In this document: one piece after another, positions 7,614 through 14,787 of the stretch
Layout of the letters: each line of letters starts with the position of its first letter
Numbering within the stretch: the first letter of the stretch is position 1
Assembly (NCBI GenBank): GCA_964526915.1
Contig: CAZGMS010000059.1
Span: 1 to 18,438 of the forward strand
Reading direction: 5' to 3'
DNA from: JAHJDR01 sp964526915
GTDB taxonomy: Bacteria > UBA10199 > JADGCS01
DNA length: 18,438 nucleotides
Program-made: the position numbers and the translations under genes
Notes under the pieces: generated by a model
What the model was told of the DNA's origin: nothing
Databases searched by the model: none
The model's input: only the letters and a program-made list of their open reading frames with translations

Positions 7614-7642
7614 TCTGATAACATAATATTGATTCCAGTTCC
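7614..7642 (-). promoter_or_regulatory. candidate ECF-type promoter of the Spy-sigma-antisigma operon
   Basis: On the minus strand GGAACT (7637-7642) is followed after 18 bases by TCAGA (7614-7618), close to the RpoE-type pattern GGAACTT with a downstream TCAAA. It lies about 50 bases upstream of the first ATG, in the right direction. ECF factors commonly transcribe their own operon through such sites. Matches are seen; function is inferred. Confidence 0.35.
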
Positions 7643-7767
7643 AAAGACAGAAAATGAGCTGTCTAATCATCTATTTGATATGACTAACACAATTCAACTT
7701 GCGAAAAAAGAATGAACTTTTCTCTTCATCTGGCGTCTAACTTGAATGAAACAATAATTCGCTCATG

Positions 7768-7790
7768 AGCGGGCTATGGTATCCCGCTTT
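7768..7790 (+). promoter_or_regulatory. hairpin in the leader of the lipoprotein gene
   Basis: AGCGGG (7768-7773) and CCCGCT (7783-7788) form a perfect 6-base stem with a 9-base loop, followed by TTTTG. It ends about 25 bases before the lipoprotein ATG at 7814 and about 10 bases before its AAAGG ribosome binding site. It could be a leader hairpin or weak attenuator of the plus-strand gene. The T-run is short. Confidence 0.3.
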
Positions 7791-7813
7791 TGAGTCATAA
7801 CGAAAGGATCTTT

Positions 7814-8935
7814 ATGGATAAGCATACAATCATCAAATCGGTGTTTTTGGGCATGTTCGCCTGCGTCATAACAGCATGTGGTGACATGGGTTTGGATGTG
7901 AATGGCAACAGCGGGTCGCAAACATATACAGAGACCAACGAAGAGGCCATGGTCACTGCCGCTGTGGAGTCGTTGACAAGCAGTATCTCATCGAGTGAAT
8001 CAGCCTCTGCGAGTTCCTATGCATCACTGACCAAGGGGCCTGCCTATCTGACTGTTGGGAATCCTATCAACACCTCATATGCCACTTTGGCCAAACGTTT
8101 CCGCTGTGAGGAATTATCCAGCGTGAACGAGGTGTTCTCATGTGATAACGCCACGGGTGCGATGACCAGAGAGGTCTCTTTTGAAGATTGTGATTTGATT
8201 GACAGTAATAAACCAGGAACGCTCTCTGGTGGCTTTACAAACACAGTAGAGAATGGAGGCTCCGGTTTATGCGATGGCCTTGATCACATTGATTTTGCCA
8301 AGATGGTTATGGGACGTGACGGGCTGAATGCCGTACACACGCATACGATTGATGACGGAGGAATGGTATTCACGCTGGATGTGTCCGATACAGTCACCAT
8401 CACGATGAGTGGAAACGACGTTGTGACGTTTACTGACCCTGTTGATGAAGACGTGGACGGTGTCGCTGAATCTGTCACGGCAACCGTAGTCAAAGACATC
8501 AATCGCGTGACTGTTGAAAACGGCGTGGAGGTACACAATGTGACCGTATCGACCAGGGAAGAAAGTTTCACCCCCACCGACGAAGAAGGAACTCTGCTGG
8601 AAATAGTCAATCTGAATTACCCAGTTCACAATCTCGTGTTTGATGAAACAGACAAGGTTGAAACACGCACGGTTACCTCCGGTGAACTGGTGATCGACCG
8701 CAGTCATTCCGATCTGAGAATTGTTCTGGGAGTGGGTGCAGAAGGGTTGACCTTTTACCCGCAGGATCATTGTGGTCCATTCGAAGGCACCGCCACCATG
8801 ACTGGGTATGTCCTGAACGAGGAGGGCAATTACGTTGAAGCCGGTTCCGGGCAAATCGTGTATGCCGATGGAGAGGTTCAAACTGCAGAATACAATGGAA
8901 TAGAACTCAATCTGAAACCAAGGCCCTGTAGTTGA
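7814..8935 (+). CDS. hypothetical lipoprotein
   Basis: A 373-residue protein of no recognised family and the only plus-strand gene in the window. The N-terminus MDKHTIIKSVFLGMFACVITACG is a type II signal peptide with lipid-attachment Cys22 (ITAC). The mature part begins with a Ser/Thr-rich stretch (SLTSSISSSESASASSYAS) likely to be a flexible tether. It continues with beta-rich, Asp/Glu/Thr/Val-rich sequence and ends in a segment with two cysteines. Further cysteines at CEELSSVNEVFSC and CDL could pair outside the cytoplasm. I chose the ATG at 7814 because AAAGGATC precedes it by about 7 bases; a TTG at 7790 would only spoil the signal peptide. It is probably membrane-anchored on the periplasmic face. 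It diverges from the Spy-like operon across a 251-base intergenic region. Confidence 0.8.
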   Translation: MDKHTIIKSVFLGMFACVITACGDMGLDVNGNSGSQTYTETNEEAMVTAAVESLTSSISSSESASASSYASLTKGPAYLTVGNPINTSYATLAKRFRCEELSSVNEVFSCDNATGAMTREVSFEDCDLIDSNKPGTLSGGFTNTVENGGSGLCDGLDHIDFAKMVMGRDGLNAVHTHTIDDGGMVFTLDVSDTVTITMSGNDVVTFTDPVDEDVDGVAESVTATVVKDINRVTVENGVEVHNVTVSTREESFTPTDEEGTLLEIVNLNYPVHNLVFDETDKVETRTVTSGELVIDRSHSDLRIVLGVGAEGLTFYPQDHCGPFEGTATMTGYVLNEEGNYVEAGSGQIVYADGEVQTAEYNGIELNLKPRPCS

Positions 8936-8948
8936 ATATCGAATATCG

Positions 8949-8963
8949 TCCCGCAGAGCGGGA
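8949..8963 (+). terminator. short GC-rich hairpin after the lipoprotein gene
   Basis: TCCCGC (8949-8954) and GCGGGA (8958-8963) form a perfect 6-base stem with a 3-base loop, 13 bases after the stop codon. A second weak stem TCAG/CTGA (8964-8979) follows. There is no T-run, so it is not a standard intrinsic terminator; it may protect the 3' end or act with a factor. Confidence 0.3.
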
Positions 8964-8985
8964 TCAGTCCTTTGGCTGAGGCTGC

Positions 8986-9036
8986 AACAAGGAATCATGA
9001 AATAGGGTGATTAGCCCCATCTTCATGTTCCTTGTT
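8986..9036. repeat. long inverted repeat between convergent genes
   Basis: AACAAGGAA-T-CATGAA (8986-9001) and TTCATGTTCCTTGTT (9022-9036) pair over 15 bases with a single bulged T. The 20-base loop itself contains GGG facing CCC. It fills the gap between the end of the plus-strand lipoprotein gene and the end of the minus-strand 76-residue protein gene. The position suits a bidirectional transcription barrier or 3'-end stabiliser, but neither side shows a clean U-run. It could also be a small mobile palindrome; no second copy is visible. Confidence 0.5.
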
Positions 9037-9043
9037 CGATAAA

Positions 9044-9274
9044 TCATTTACGCTTTAGAAAAATACGGCTGCTGACGATGATCCCCAGATTATAACCCAG
9101 AATCGTACCCAGCCCGATCAGGAAATATCCGGGTTTGTCGGGATTGGCCCTCGGGAAAATACCTGCCTGATCCAGAAAGAAGAAAAAGGCCCCCATCGCG
9201 AGGGCAAAAAAGAGGCTCAAAAAAAACATTTTCAAGAAACGGCCGGTGATTCTAAAACCCTGTTTCTCCGTCAT
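9044..9274 (-). CDS. hypothetical small membrane protein (76 residues)
   Basis: Two hydrophobic helices (about residues 13-34, FLKMFFLSLFFALAMGAFFFFL, and 48-68, FLIGLGTILGYNLGIIVSS) are joined by a polar loop with Pro and Asp (FPRANPDKPG). The protein ends in basic FLKRK. No family was recognised. AAGGGGGG lies 5 bases before the ATG at 9274, a strong start. It begins 33 bases after the stop of squalene-hopene cyclase on the same strand, so the two are probably co-transcribed. A link to hopanoid membranes is only a contextual guess. Confidence 0.65.
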   Translation of the reverse strand: MTEKQGFRITGRFLKMFFLSLFFALAMGAFFFFLDQAGIFPRANPDKPGYFLIGLGTILGYNLGIIVSSRIFLKRK

Positions 9275-9286
9275 AGTCCCCCCTTC

Positions 9287-9314
9287 AGGACACCTTCAGA
9301 GTGTCCTTTATTTT
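9287..9314 (+). terminator. hairpin with T-rich tail between shc and the 76-residue gene
   Basis: AGGACAC (9287-9293) and GTGTCCT (9301-9307) form a perfect 7-base stem with a 7-base loop. On the plus strand it is followed by TTATTTT, so it would act as an intrinsic terminator for plus-strand (antisense) transcription coming from the lipoprotein side. On the minus strand it sits directly after the shc stop codon without a U-run, and would instead form an intercistronic hairpin just ahead of the next ribosome binding site. Confidence 0.45.
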
Positions 9315-11332
9315 CGAATACGTTTTACAATGGCGTCGCGATATTTGCTAAGCGCCAACAATGGAAAATAATACCGATAACCATGGTAGCGAATGTAAAA
9401 ATGGCCGGGGAACCCCGTGCCCGTGTAGTATTTTTCGTCCCAACCACCTTGTTCTTTTTGCGCAGAGATCAGAAAATCTGCAGCCTTTCTGGCCTCAGGT
9501 GAAAACTGTTGACCCGCCGCAACAAGTCCCATCAGGGCCCAAGCTGTTTGAGATGGCACCGATTCAGGCAGTGGTAAAAAACGTCCCAAATTGTATGACG
9601 CACTGGATTCACAAAAGCCACCATCGGTGTTTTGAATGCTTTTGAGCCAATGGACGGCGCGACTGATGATCAGTTCATCTTTTTTGCGGCTCAAACAACA
9701 CAGGCCTTCCAGGGCACACCAGGTACCGTAGATATAATTGACACCCCAGCGGGCCCAAAAGGAACCATCTTTTTCCTGACGCTCCGTGATGAAGTCTGCC
9801 GCCAGCAAAACCGCCTCGTGACTGCCGTCGAAGTCCAAGACCTTGATCAAAAATTCTATCATCCGGCCCGTGATGTCGACAGTGGGAGGATCGAGACAAG
9901 CACCATGGTCAGAAAAAGGAATTTTATTGAGCAACACCAGATCGTTGTCTTTGTCAAATGCCGCAAAGCCACCATTGGAGCATTGCATGGAGAGCAACCA
10001 ATTGACGCCTTTCTCAATCGGCCTTTTCAAGACATGGTAGGGGAGCCCTACATCGTGCAGAAAAGTGAGGACCTCGATGGTATCGTCAACATCGGGATAA
10101 TATTTATTGATAAATTCAAATGACCAGCCACCTGGTTCGGACCCTGGATTTTTAATACCCCAATCGCCAACCACATCGGTGATCTGCTTGCTGATAAGCC
10201 AGCGGGCCGTTTTTAACAGTATGGGGCTATCGGCGGGAAAGCCCGATTTTAAAAGTGTTGTAGCCGCCCACGCCGTATCCCATACGGGGGAGATGCAACA
10301 TTGCTGATAGACCATATAATCTCTGTGGGCATCATCAGCCTGTTTTTTGAATAAGTTATAGTCAATCGTCGAGCTGTCCTGAAACGGCACAGCATGCAAC
10401 TCTTTATGCGACATTATGACTTGGAAGGACTTTAATCCCATAAGCGCTTTTTCGATATTGGTATCGTTCATGGGATAACCAAGACTGTTAAGCGCCAGAA
10501 CACCGTAAAACATGGCTGGATAGATATCTTCTGTGACGCCCAAATGCGAACGGATGAAATCCTCACATTTTTTTAATGACTGCTTTCTAAGTGGTTTGAA
10601 TTTGAGCGTGTCAGCTACATGCAGAGCCTTATCTATTTTAATAAAAAGATTTTCAATACTGAGCACACCGGCGTCGTTGGGATATATCCATTTTTCTTTT
10701 TTTTGAGAATCAACATACAGCTCGTCAATGGAAAGACCAGTAATCTTTTTTGTCTTTTTTTGGTCCATGATGACCAATAGAGGAACAATGCTTGCCCGCG
10801 CCCAACTGGAAAATTCGTAAATATTGACAGGGGCCCATTCAGGAAATTGAATGAGCGCGACAGGCATTGTGGGGCATATTTTCCAGTCCACCAGACCAAA
10901 AAGGGCCAGATGAATGCGTGAAAACACACGAATTTTTGAGACACCCCCTAATTGCATAATAAATTTGCGGGCTTGAGCCATCCTTGGCTGATTTGAATCA
11001 AAACCAGCCATTTTTAGTGCAATATAGCATTCAACGGTCGCACTTAAATCTCCGGGGGCTCCATAGTAAAGACTCCATGAACCGTCATGGTTCTGATTAT
11101 GCAATATCCACCTACAAATGGCTTTTTCTGTCTGTTTATCATCAATTTCCAGATACTTGAGCAACATGATGTATTCAGCATTAATTGAATCGTTGGCCTC
11201 AAGGGTGTACCACCAGTAACCATCTTTATGGCCTTGGTTTATCAAATTGTTCTGTGCCAGTGTGATGGAATGCACAAGAGAGGGTTCTGGATTTAGAGTG
11301 ACGATGGTTTTATTTGCAGATTGAGGAGTCAT
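9308..11332 (-). CDS. shc: squalene-hopene cyclase
   Basis: A 674-residue protein, normal for the family, that cyclises squalene to hopene or hopanol, the entry step to hopanoid membrane lipids; it is a monotopic membrane enzyme. Evidence includes the N-terminal pattern DGYWWYTLEANDSINAEYIMLLKYL and YEFSSWARASIVPLLVI. CCISPVWDTAWAA and the catalytic acid motif DVDD (residues 414-417, in YPDVDDTIEVL) follow. Repeated QW motifs such as QNHDGSWSLYYG, QCSNGGFAAFD, QEKDGSFWARWGVNYIYGT and QNTDGGFCESS complete the pattern. The usual Ala after DXDDT is Ile here. The ATG at 11332 has no clear ribosome binding site. It lies 108 bases downstream of cheR, with no strong terminator between, and just upstream of a small membrane protein. 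No other hopanoid gene (hpn, ispH, squalene synthase) is visible in the window. Confidence 0.95.
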   Translation of the reverse strand: MTPQSANKTIVTLNPEPSLVHSITLAQNNLINQGHKDGYWWYTLEANDSINAEYIMLLKYLEIDDKQTEKAICRWILHNQNHDGSWSLYYGAPGDLSATVECYIALKMAGFDSNQPRMAQARKFIMQLGGVSKIRVFSRIHLALFGLVDWKICPTMPVALIQFPEWAPVNIYEFSSWARASIVPLLVIMDQKKTKKITGLSIDELYVDSQKKEKWIYPNDAGVLSIENLFIKIDKALHVADTLKFKPLRKQSLKKCEDFIRSHLGVTEDIYPAMFYGVLALNSLGYPMNDTNIEKALMGLKSFQVIMSHKELHAVPFQDSSTIDYNLFKKQADDAHRDYMVYQQCCISPVWDTAWAATTLLKSGFPADSPILLKTARWLISKQITDVVGDWGIKNPGSEPGGWSFEFINKYYPDVDDTIEVLTFLHDVGLPYHVLKRPIEKGVNWLLSMQCSNGGFAAFDKDNDLVLLNKIPFSDHGACLDPPTVDITGRMIEFLIKVLDFDGSHEAVLLAADFITERQEKDGSFWARWGVNYIYGTWCALEGLCCLSRKKDELIISRAVHWLKSIQNTDGGFCESSASYNLGRFLPLPESVPSQTAWALMGLVAAGQQFSPEARKAADFLISAQKEQGGWDEKYYTGTGFPGHFYIRYHGYRYYFPLLALSKYRDAIVKRIRK

Positions 11333-11440
11333 GAGAGACGCGAGATTTATTTTAATTGAACCAAGAAGTCAATGAGTTGAAAAGCTACTTATTTAACATA
11401 ATATATATTCTGCGACATTGTGGATATGACTAACACGCCC

Positions 11441-12349
11441 TCACTCCTCTGTCATTTCCTTGATAATACGATCGATATCGTTTTGTGATAAGACCTCGCG
11501 GTCTTTTTCTGCCCCTGTTGTCCTGGCAATGGGGCGTCGGTAAATACGTAGTGAATTGTTCACGGGTTCAAAATATTCAGACGCGCTTCCTATGAGAGAT
11601 TCTGTCATTCCCAAAACCAAAAAACCTCCCGGATTGAGGCAATCATAGAATTTCAATTGTGTCTCCTGTTGCAATTCTTTGTTAAAATAAATGAGCACGT
11701 TACGACACAGGATCACATCACAATGCATATAGGGTATGTCATTGATCACGTCGTGATGCCTCAGTCTGACCAGATTCCGAACAGGGTCTGCAATTTTGAA
11801 TTTGCTGTGAGCATGCTTTACAAAATAATTGCGGATGATATCCTGGTTAAGGGCACTGATTTGATCCTTTTCGAACTCTGTGTCCCCTGCTTCTCTGATG
11901 GCCCTGTCGTCTATATCGGTTCCCAAAATTGTGAGTATGAACCTGTCCCTCGCCGCCCCCAATTTTTCTAAAAAAAGCATGGCCAACGAATAAGGCTCAT
12001 CTCCTGTTGAACAACCACAACTCCATGCTTTGATGATTTTGTGCTGTTTCTCCCTTTTCGAAATAATGATTTGAGGAATGACAATATCGCGAATGGCGTT
12101 AAAACTCTCTGGATTTCTGAATAATTCTGTTACCTGAATGGAAAACGATTGGATCAAATGACCCAATTCGTCTGGTTGCTGATCGAGAATCCGAAAATAG
12201 TCTTCGTAAGTAGACACATTGCACTTGAGCATCCGCGACCGGACACGCCTTTGCACCATGCTGATTTTATACTGCGTAAAGTCCAAGCCCCGGGCCTGAT
12301 ATATTTTTGTAAGGAGTGTGATCAGGTTTTTATTGTCTGAATCTCTCAT
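11441..12349 (-). CDS. cheR: CheR-type protein-glutamate methyltransferase with FliM-like C-terminal peptide
   Basis: CheR transfers methyl groups from S-adenosylmethionine to glutamates of chemoreceptors. The N-terminal helical domain contains KISMVQRRVRSRM and QVTELFRNPESF. The SAM-binding motif AWSCGCSTGDEPYSLAM (about 108-124) is followed by LGTDIDDRAIREA, DVILCRNVLIYFN (211-223) and NPGGFLVLGMTESL, all standard for CheR. Beyond the methyltransferase fold (about residue 275) comes a tail of about 27 residues holding LSQNDIDRII (287-296). This resembles the LSQxEIDxLL peptide with which FliM and FliY bind phosphorylated CheY. It starts 3 bases after the CheY-like receiver gene and is the last gene of the chemosensory operon. 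No chemoreceptor is visible in the window. Confidence 0.93.
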   Translation of the reverse strand: MRDSDNKNLITLLTKIYQARGLDFTQYKISMVQRRVRSRMLKCNVSTYEDYFRILDQQPDELGHLIQSFSIQVTELFRNPESFNAIRDIVIPQIIISKREKQHKIIKAWSCGCSTGDEPYSLAMLFLEKLGAARDRFILTILGTDIDDRAIREAGDTEFEKDQISALNQDIIRNYFVKHAHSKFKIADPVRNLVRLRHHDVINDIPYMHCDVILCRNVLIYFNKELQQETQLKFYDCLNPGGFLVLGMTESLIGSASEYFEPVNNSLRIYRRPIARTTGAEKDREVLSQNDIDRIIKEMTEE

Positions 12350-12352
12350 GTT

Positions 12353-12742
12353 TCAACCGACCCCACCCTCACCCATCTCTTTGAGGTGTTTGTTTATTTT
12401 CTCGAATAACTCCTGATGTTTAAACGGCTTCGTGGCGTAATCATCGGCGCCACAGTCGGCACCAATTGTCTGGTCAACACCTTGAGACCTGGCTGACAAC
12501 ATGATGATCGGGATGTGCTTGTACGCTTCGTCATTCTTGAGGAGCTTGCACACCGTATAGCCATCCATTTTTGGCATCATCACGTCAAGCAGGATAAGAT
12601 CGGGAAGTTCTGCTCGTGCCATTTCGAGTCCAGACATACCATCGTGTGATGCCAACACCTTATACCCCAGCGACTCAAGTCGCAGGGCAAGCATCTCTAC
12701 GATGTGGTCCTCATCATCAATAATGAGTATTTTTTTTGTCAT
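12353..12742 (-). CDS. stand-alone CheY-like response regulator
   Basis: A 129-residue single receiver domain without an output domain. All phosphorylation residues are present: acidic pair Asp9-Asp10, phospho-acceptor Asp53 (ILLDVMMPKMDG), switch Ser83 (LSAR) and Lys105 (TKPF). The start overlaps the stop of the histidine kinase gene by four bases (ATGA), so the kinase is the most likely phosphate donor, with CheA as the alternative. CheR follows after 3 bases. It is the only receiver in this operon able to accept phosphate, and so the natural candidate partner for the FliM-like tail of CheR and for the CheC-like proteins. The sequence resembles receivers of the PilH/PhoP type more than motility CheY. 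Confidence 0.92.
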   Translation of the reverse strand: MTKKILIIDDEDHIVEMLALRLESLGYKVLASHDGMSGLEMARAELPDLILLDVMMPKMDGYTVCKLLKNDEAYKHIPIIMLSARSQGVDQTIGADCGADDYATKPFKHQELFEKINKHLKEMGEGGVG

Positions 12743-14781
12743 ACCTGATTGTACATCACACTTCCCGTATCTCGAGGTACACGAAGTGTGACCCTGTTAA
12801 ACAAATCCTCTGCACGTTGGCCGTCGGCAGGATAAACGGCAATTTGAACAGAATTGATATCAATCATTTCATTTCTGATCCTGAGAACCAGACTATTTGC
12901 CCCATCCTGATTCGCTTCAACAATGCAAAGCAAACTCCTTTCAAGATAAACACACACCACGTCTTCCTTTTTGCGCATGAGTGATCGCAACGCTCTTTCA
13001 TGCGCCAGTACCTGTTCCCTGTTCTGCGAGGATAATTCTTGAGGAAAAGCAAAGTTCATAAGGATAACCGCCAGGCACCCTCGATTGTCTCTCACACGAT
13101 CCAACTCCTTCTGGATCAGATCAATAGTGAAGAGTTCCTGTGTGAATACGGGGATGGTAAACGAAAAGCAAGACCCCTTGCCGGGATCCGACACCACACG
13201 TATGGTTCCCCCATGTTTTTCAACAAGCTCTTTGCTGATGGCCAGACCCAAACCCGTCCCGCCCACCCGGTGCGTCACGCTCATGTCGAGTTGACTGAAT
13301 TTCTGAAAAAGTTTCTTTTGATCGGATTCGGGAATGCCGGGGCCGGTATCTGTGACAGAAAATTCCACGAAATTTCTGTCCGTCATTCGTATTTCGTTAT
13401 TCGTATCTCGTGAGAAAACATCTGGTGAGATACGAGATACGGGATGCGCTTCACGAGATGTGCCGCAGGACACTCTCACAGTTCCCCCTTCCGGTGTAAA
13501 TTTGAACGCATTTCCCACCAGATTGATGAGCACTTGAATGATCGTGTCGGGGTCCGCAAAAACAGGAGGAACATTTTCGGACACAGCAACCACCAACTGG
13601 ATATTGTCGCTTTGTGCCTTGGCGGCAAGGATTGTGTGCACACACGTTATCAAATATTCTGCTGAGCACGATATCCTCTTGAGGCCGATCTTGCCAGACT
13701 CAATGCGTGACAGGTCGAGGAGATCGTTAATCATGCGCCCCAGGCGATCCACGTCCCTCAAGGCCACATCAAGACAATGTCGTTGCTTATCGTTGACGGT
13801 CCCTGCGATCCCATCGATGATCAGGGCAATGGCCTCCCGAATCGCCGTGAGAGGGGTACGCAGTTCGTGACTCACCACACTGACAAATTCCGATTTCATT
13901 CTTTCAACTTCCCTTTCTCGGGTCACATCAGTCAACAAAGTTGCCTGCGCTACAAAAATTCCCTTTTCATCAACAATAGGTGACGCGCTGATATGAAGGA
14001 CTTGCCGTTCCGGTCGTTTTAAGAGGACATCCCTGTCTCGAGGCTTCGCCAAGGTTCCCTTGTCAAGGACTGCCCGGACAATGAATTCTCTGGCACGGGA
14101 TTGTCCCTCGGCGTTTTCAAGACCCAGCATATCGCAGGCCGCTCGATTGACAACCAGAACGTTTTGTCTGGCATCAGAAAGGATGAGTCCCTCTTTCATG
14201 CCAGCAAGAATGATATCCAACTTTCGTTTTTCGGTCTCTGTTTTATGCTTTTCCTGCTCCAAAAGAGCCATTTGTTCGATAATGAGACTTTTGTTCAGGA
14301 GATTGCGGATGCCATGGGACAGGTGAATACAAAAATCATCCAGAAGATTTTTTTTGAACCGGGGAAAGGCGTTCTTTTTGATATGTCCCAAGGCAAAATA
14401 ACCCAGCAATTCATTATCAACCCTGAGTGGCGTCACGTAGAAAGACCCCACTGAAGTCCCCTCTCCTTCTGTTTTCTCGCTCTCACAACCAGGCCCCACA
14501 AATGAAGAGTCTTCATAAATCACTTCGGAGAACTGTGTTTGATGCTCATGTAGGGTGTTCTGCAAAAGATCCCTGAACTGTAAAACCAGGGGAGAGACTT
14601 GCTGACAGCAGGATGCCAGGTGTATCTGCACCGTATCATGACGCACCGTCGCAATAGCCGCAAACTGACACTCCATCAGGCTGGCTACATTGCCCAGCAC
14701 CCACTTCACAAAAGGACGCGGCCCCTCCAGTGAAAGGGCCAGGCTGTTCATTTCGTTAATGATGTCGGCGTGGGAAAGCAT
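12739..14781 (-). CDS. GAF-PAS sensor histidine kinase with degenerate GGDEF C-terminus
   Basis: 680 residues, no transmembrane helix, probably cytoplasmic. A GAF-like domain (about 20-165) is followed by a short coiled coil (165-190) and a PAS domain (190-290). The HisKA domain carries phospho-acceptor His305 in SHELRTPLTA. The ATPase domain (about 375-545) has N-box NLVGNAFKFTPEGG, G1 DTGPGIP and G2 GGTGLGLAIS. The C-terminal 130 residues have a nucleotide-cyclase-like pattern ending IAVYPADGQRAEDLFNRV, but the GGDEF signature is replaced by YLERSLLCIV, so cyclase activity is not expected. Residues about 441-467, inside the ATPase domain, are encoded by a palindromic repeat, as are residues 664-675 near the end. 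The start lies 6 bases after the pseudo-receiver gene. It is coupled by overlap to the receiver gene downstream. Confidence 0.92.
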   Translation of the reverse strand: MLSHADIINEMNSLALSLEGPRPFVKWVLGNVASLMECQFAAIATVRHDTVQIHLASCCQQVSPLVLQFRDLLQNTLHEHQTQFSEVIYEDSSFVGPGCESEKTEGEGTSVGSFYVTPLRVDNELLGYFALGHIKKNAFPRFKKNLLDDFCIHLSHGIRNLLNKSLIIEQMALLEQEKHKTETEKRKLDIILAGMKEGLILSDARQNVLVVNRAACDMLGLENAEGQSRAREFIVRAVLDKGTLAKPRDRDVLLKRPERQVLHISASPIVDEKGIFVAQATLLTDVTREREVERMKSEFVSVVSHELRTPLTAIREAIALIIDGIAGTVNDKQRHCLDVALRDVDRLGRMINDLLDLSRIESGKIGLKRISCSAEYLITCVHTILAAKAQSDNIQLVVAVSENVPPVFADPDTIIQVLINLVGNAFKFTPEGGTVRVSCGTSREAHPVSRISPDVFSRDTNNEIRMTDRNFVEFSVTDTGPGIPESDQKKLFQKFSQLDMSVTHRVGGTGLGLAISKELVEKHGGTIRVVSDPGKGSCFSFTIPVFTQELFTIDLIQKELDRVRDNRGCLAVILMNFAFPQELSSQNREQVLAHERALRSLMRKKEDVVCVYLERSLLCIVEANQDGANSLVLRIRNEMIDINSVQIAVYPADGQRAEDLFNRVTLRVPRDTGSVMYNQV
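12757..12790. repeat. 34-base imperfect palindrome at the end of the kinase gene
   Basis: Outer arms CACACTTC (12757-12764) and GAAGTGTG (12783-12790) are perfect. The interior GTATCTCGAGGTAC is also nearly palindromic, so about 30 of 34 positions match the reverse complement. It contains CGTATCTCG (12766-12774), the core of the repeat family seen at 13383-13460 and 18391-18438. It encodes residues 664-675 of the kinase and ends 15 bases before the next gene's start codon. Confidence 0.6.
13383..13460. repeat. palindromic repeat element inserted in frame in the kinase gene
   Basis: CGTATCTCGT (13402-13411) and ACGAGATACG (13432-13441) form a perfect 10-base inverted repeat with a 20-base spacer. 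Flanks carry further degenerate units (TCGTATTTCG, TTCGTATCTCG, CTTCACGAGAT). Read on the minus strand, ATCTCGTGAAGCG followed by CGTATCTCGTATCTCA matches the sequence at 18400-18426 except for an extra block of about six bases. The element contributes about 27 codons to the kinase ATP-binding domain without breaking the frame. Confidence 0.7.
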
Positions 14782-14787
14782 AAGGAT

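Noticed and set aside
8267..8998. 243-codon minus-strand frame opposite the lipoprotein gene
   Set aside because: Its composition looks like a shadow, with no conserved motif, whereas the plus-strand frame has a clear lipoprotein signal and ribosome binding site.
7677..11437. 14-base identity GATATGACTAACAC near 7678 and 11423
   Set aside because: A single 14-base match between two places in 18 kb is close to chance expectation and neither copy has other shared flanks.
11333..11440. Promoter for shc with TTGACT at 11367-11372
   Set aside because: No acceptable -10 hexamer at normal spacing; the gap may be transcribed from the chemosensory operon.
13039..13665. Plus-strand frames of 70-124 codons opposite the kinase gene
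   Set aside because: They are antisense shadows of a clearly conserved kinase domain and have no start signals.
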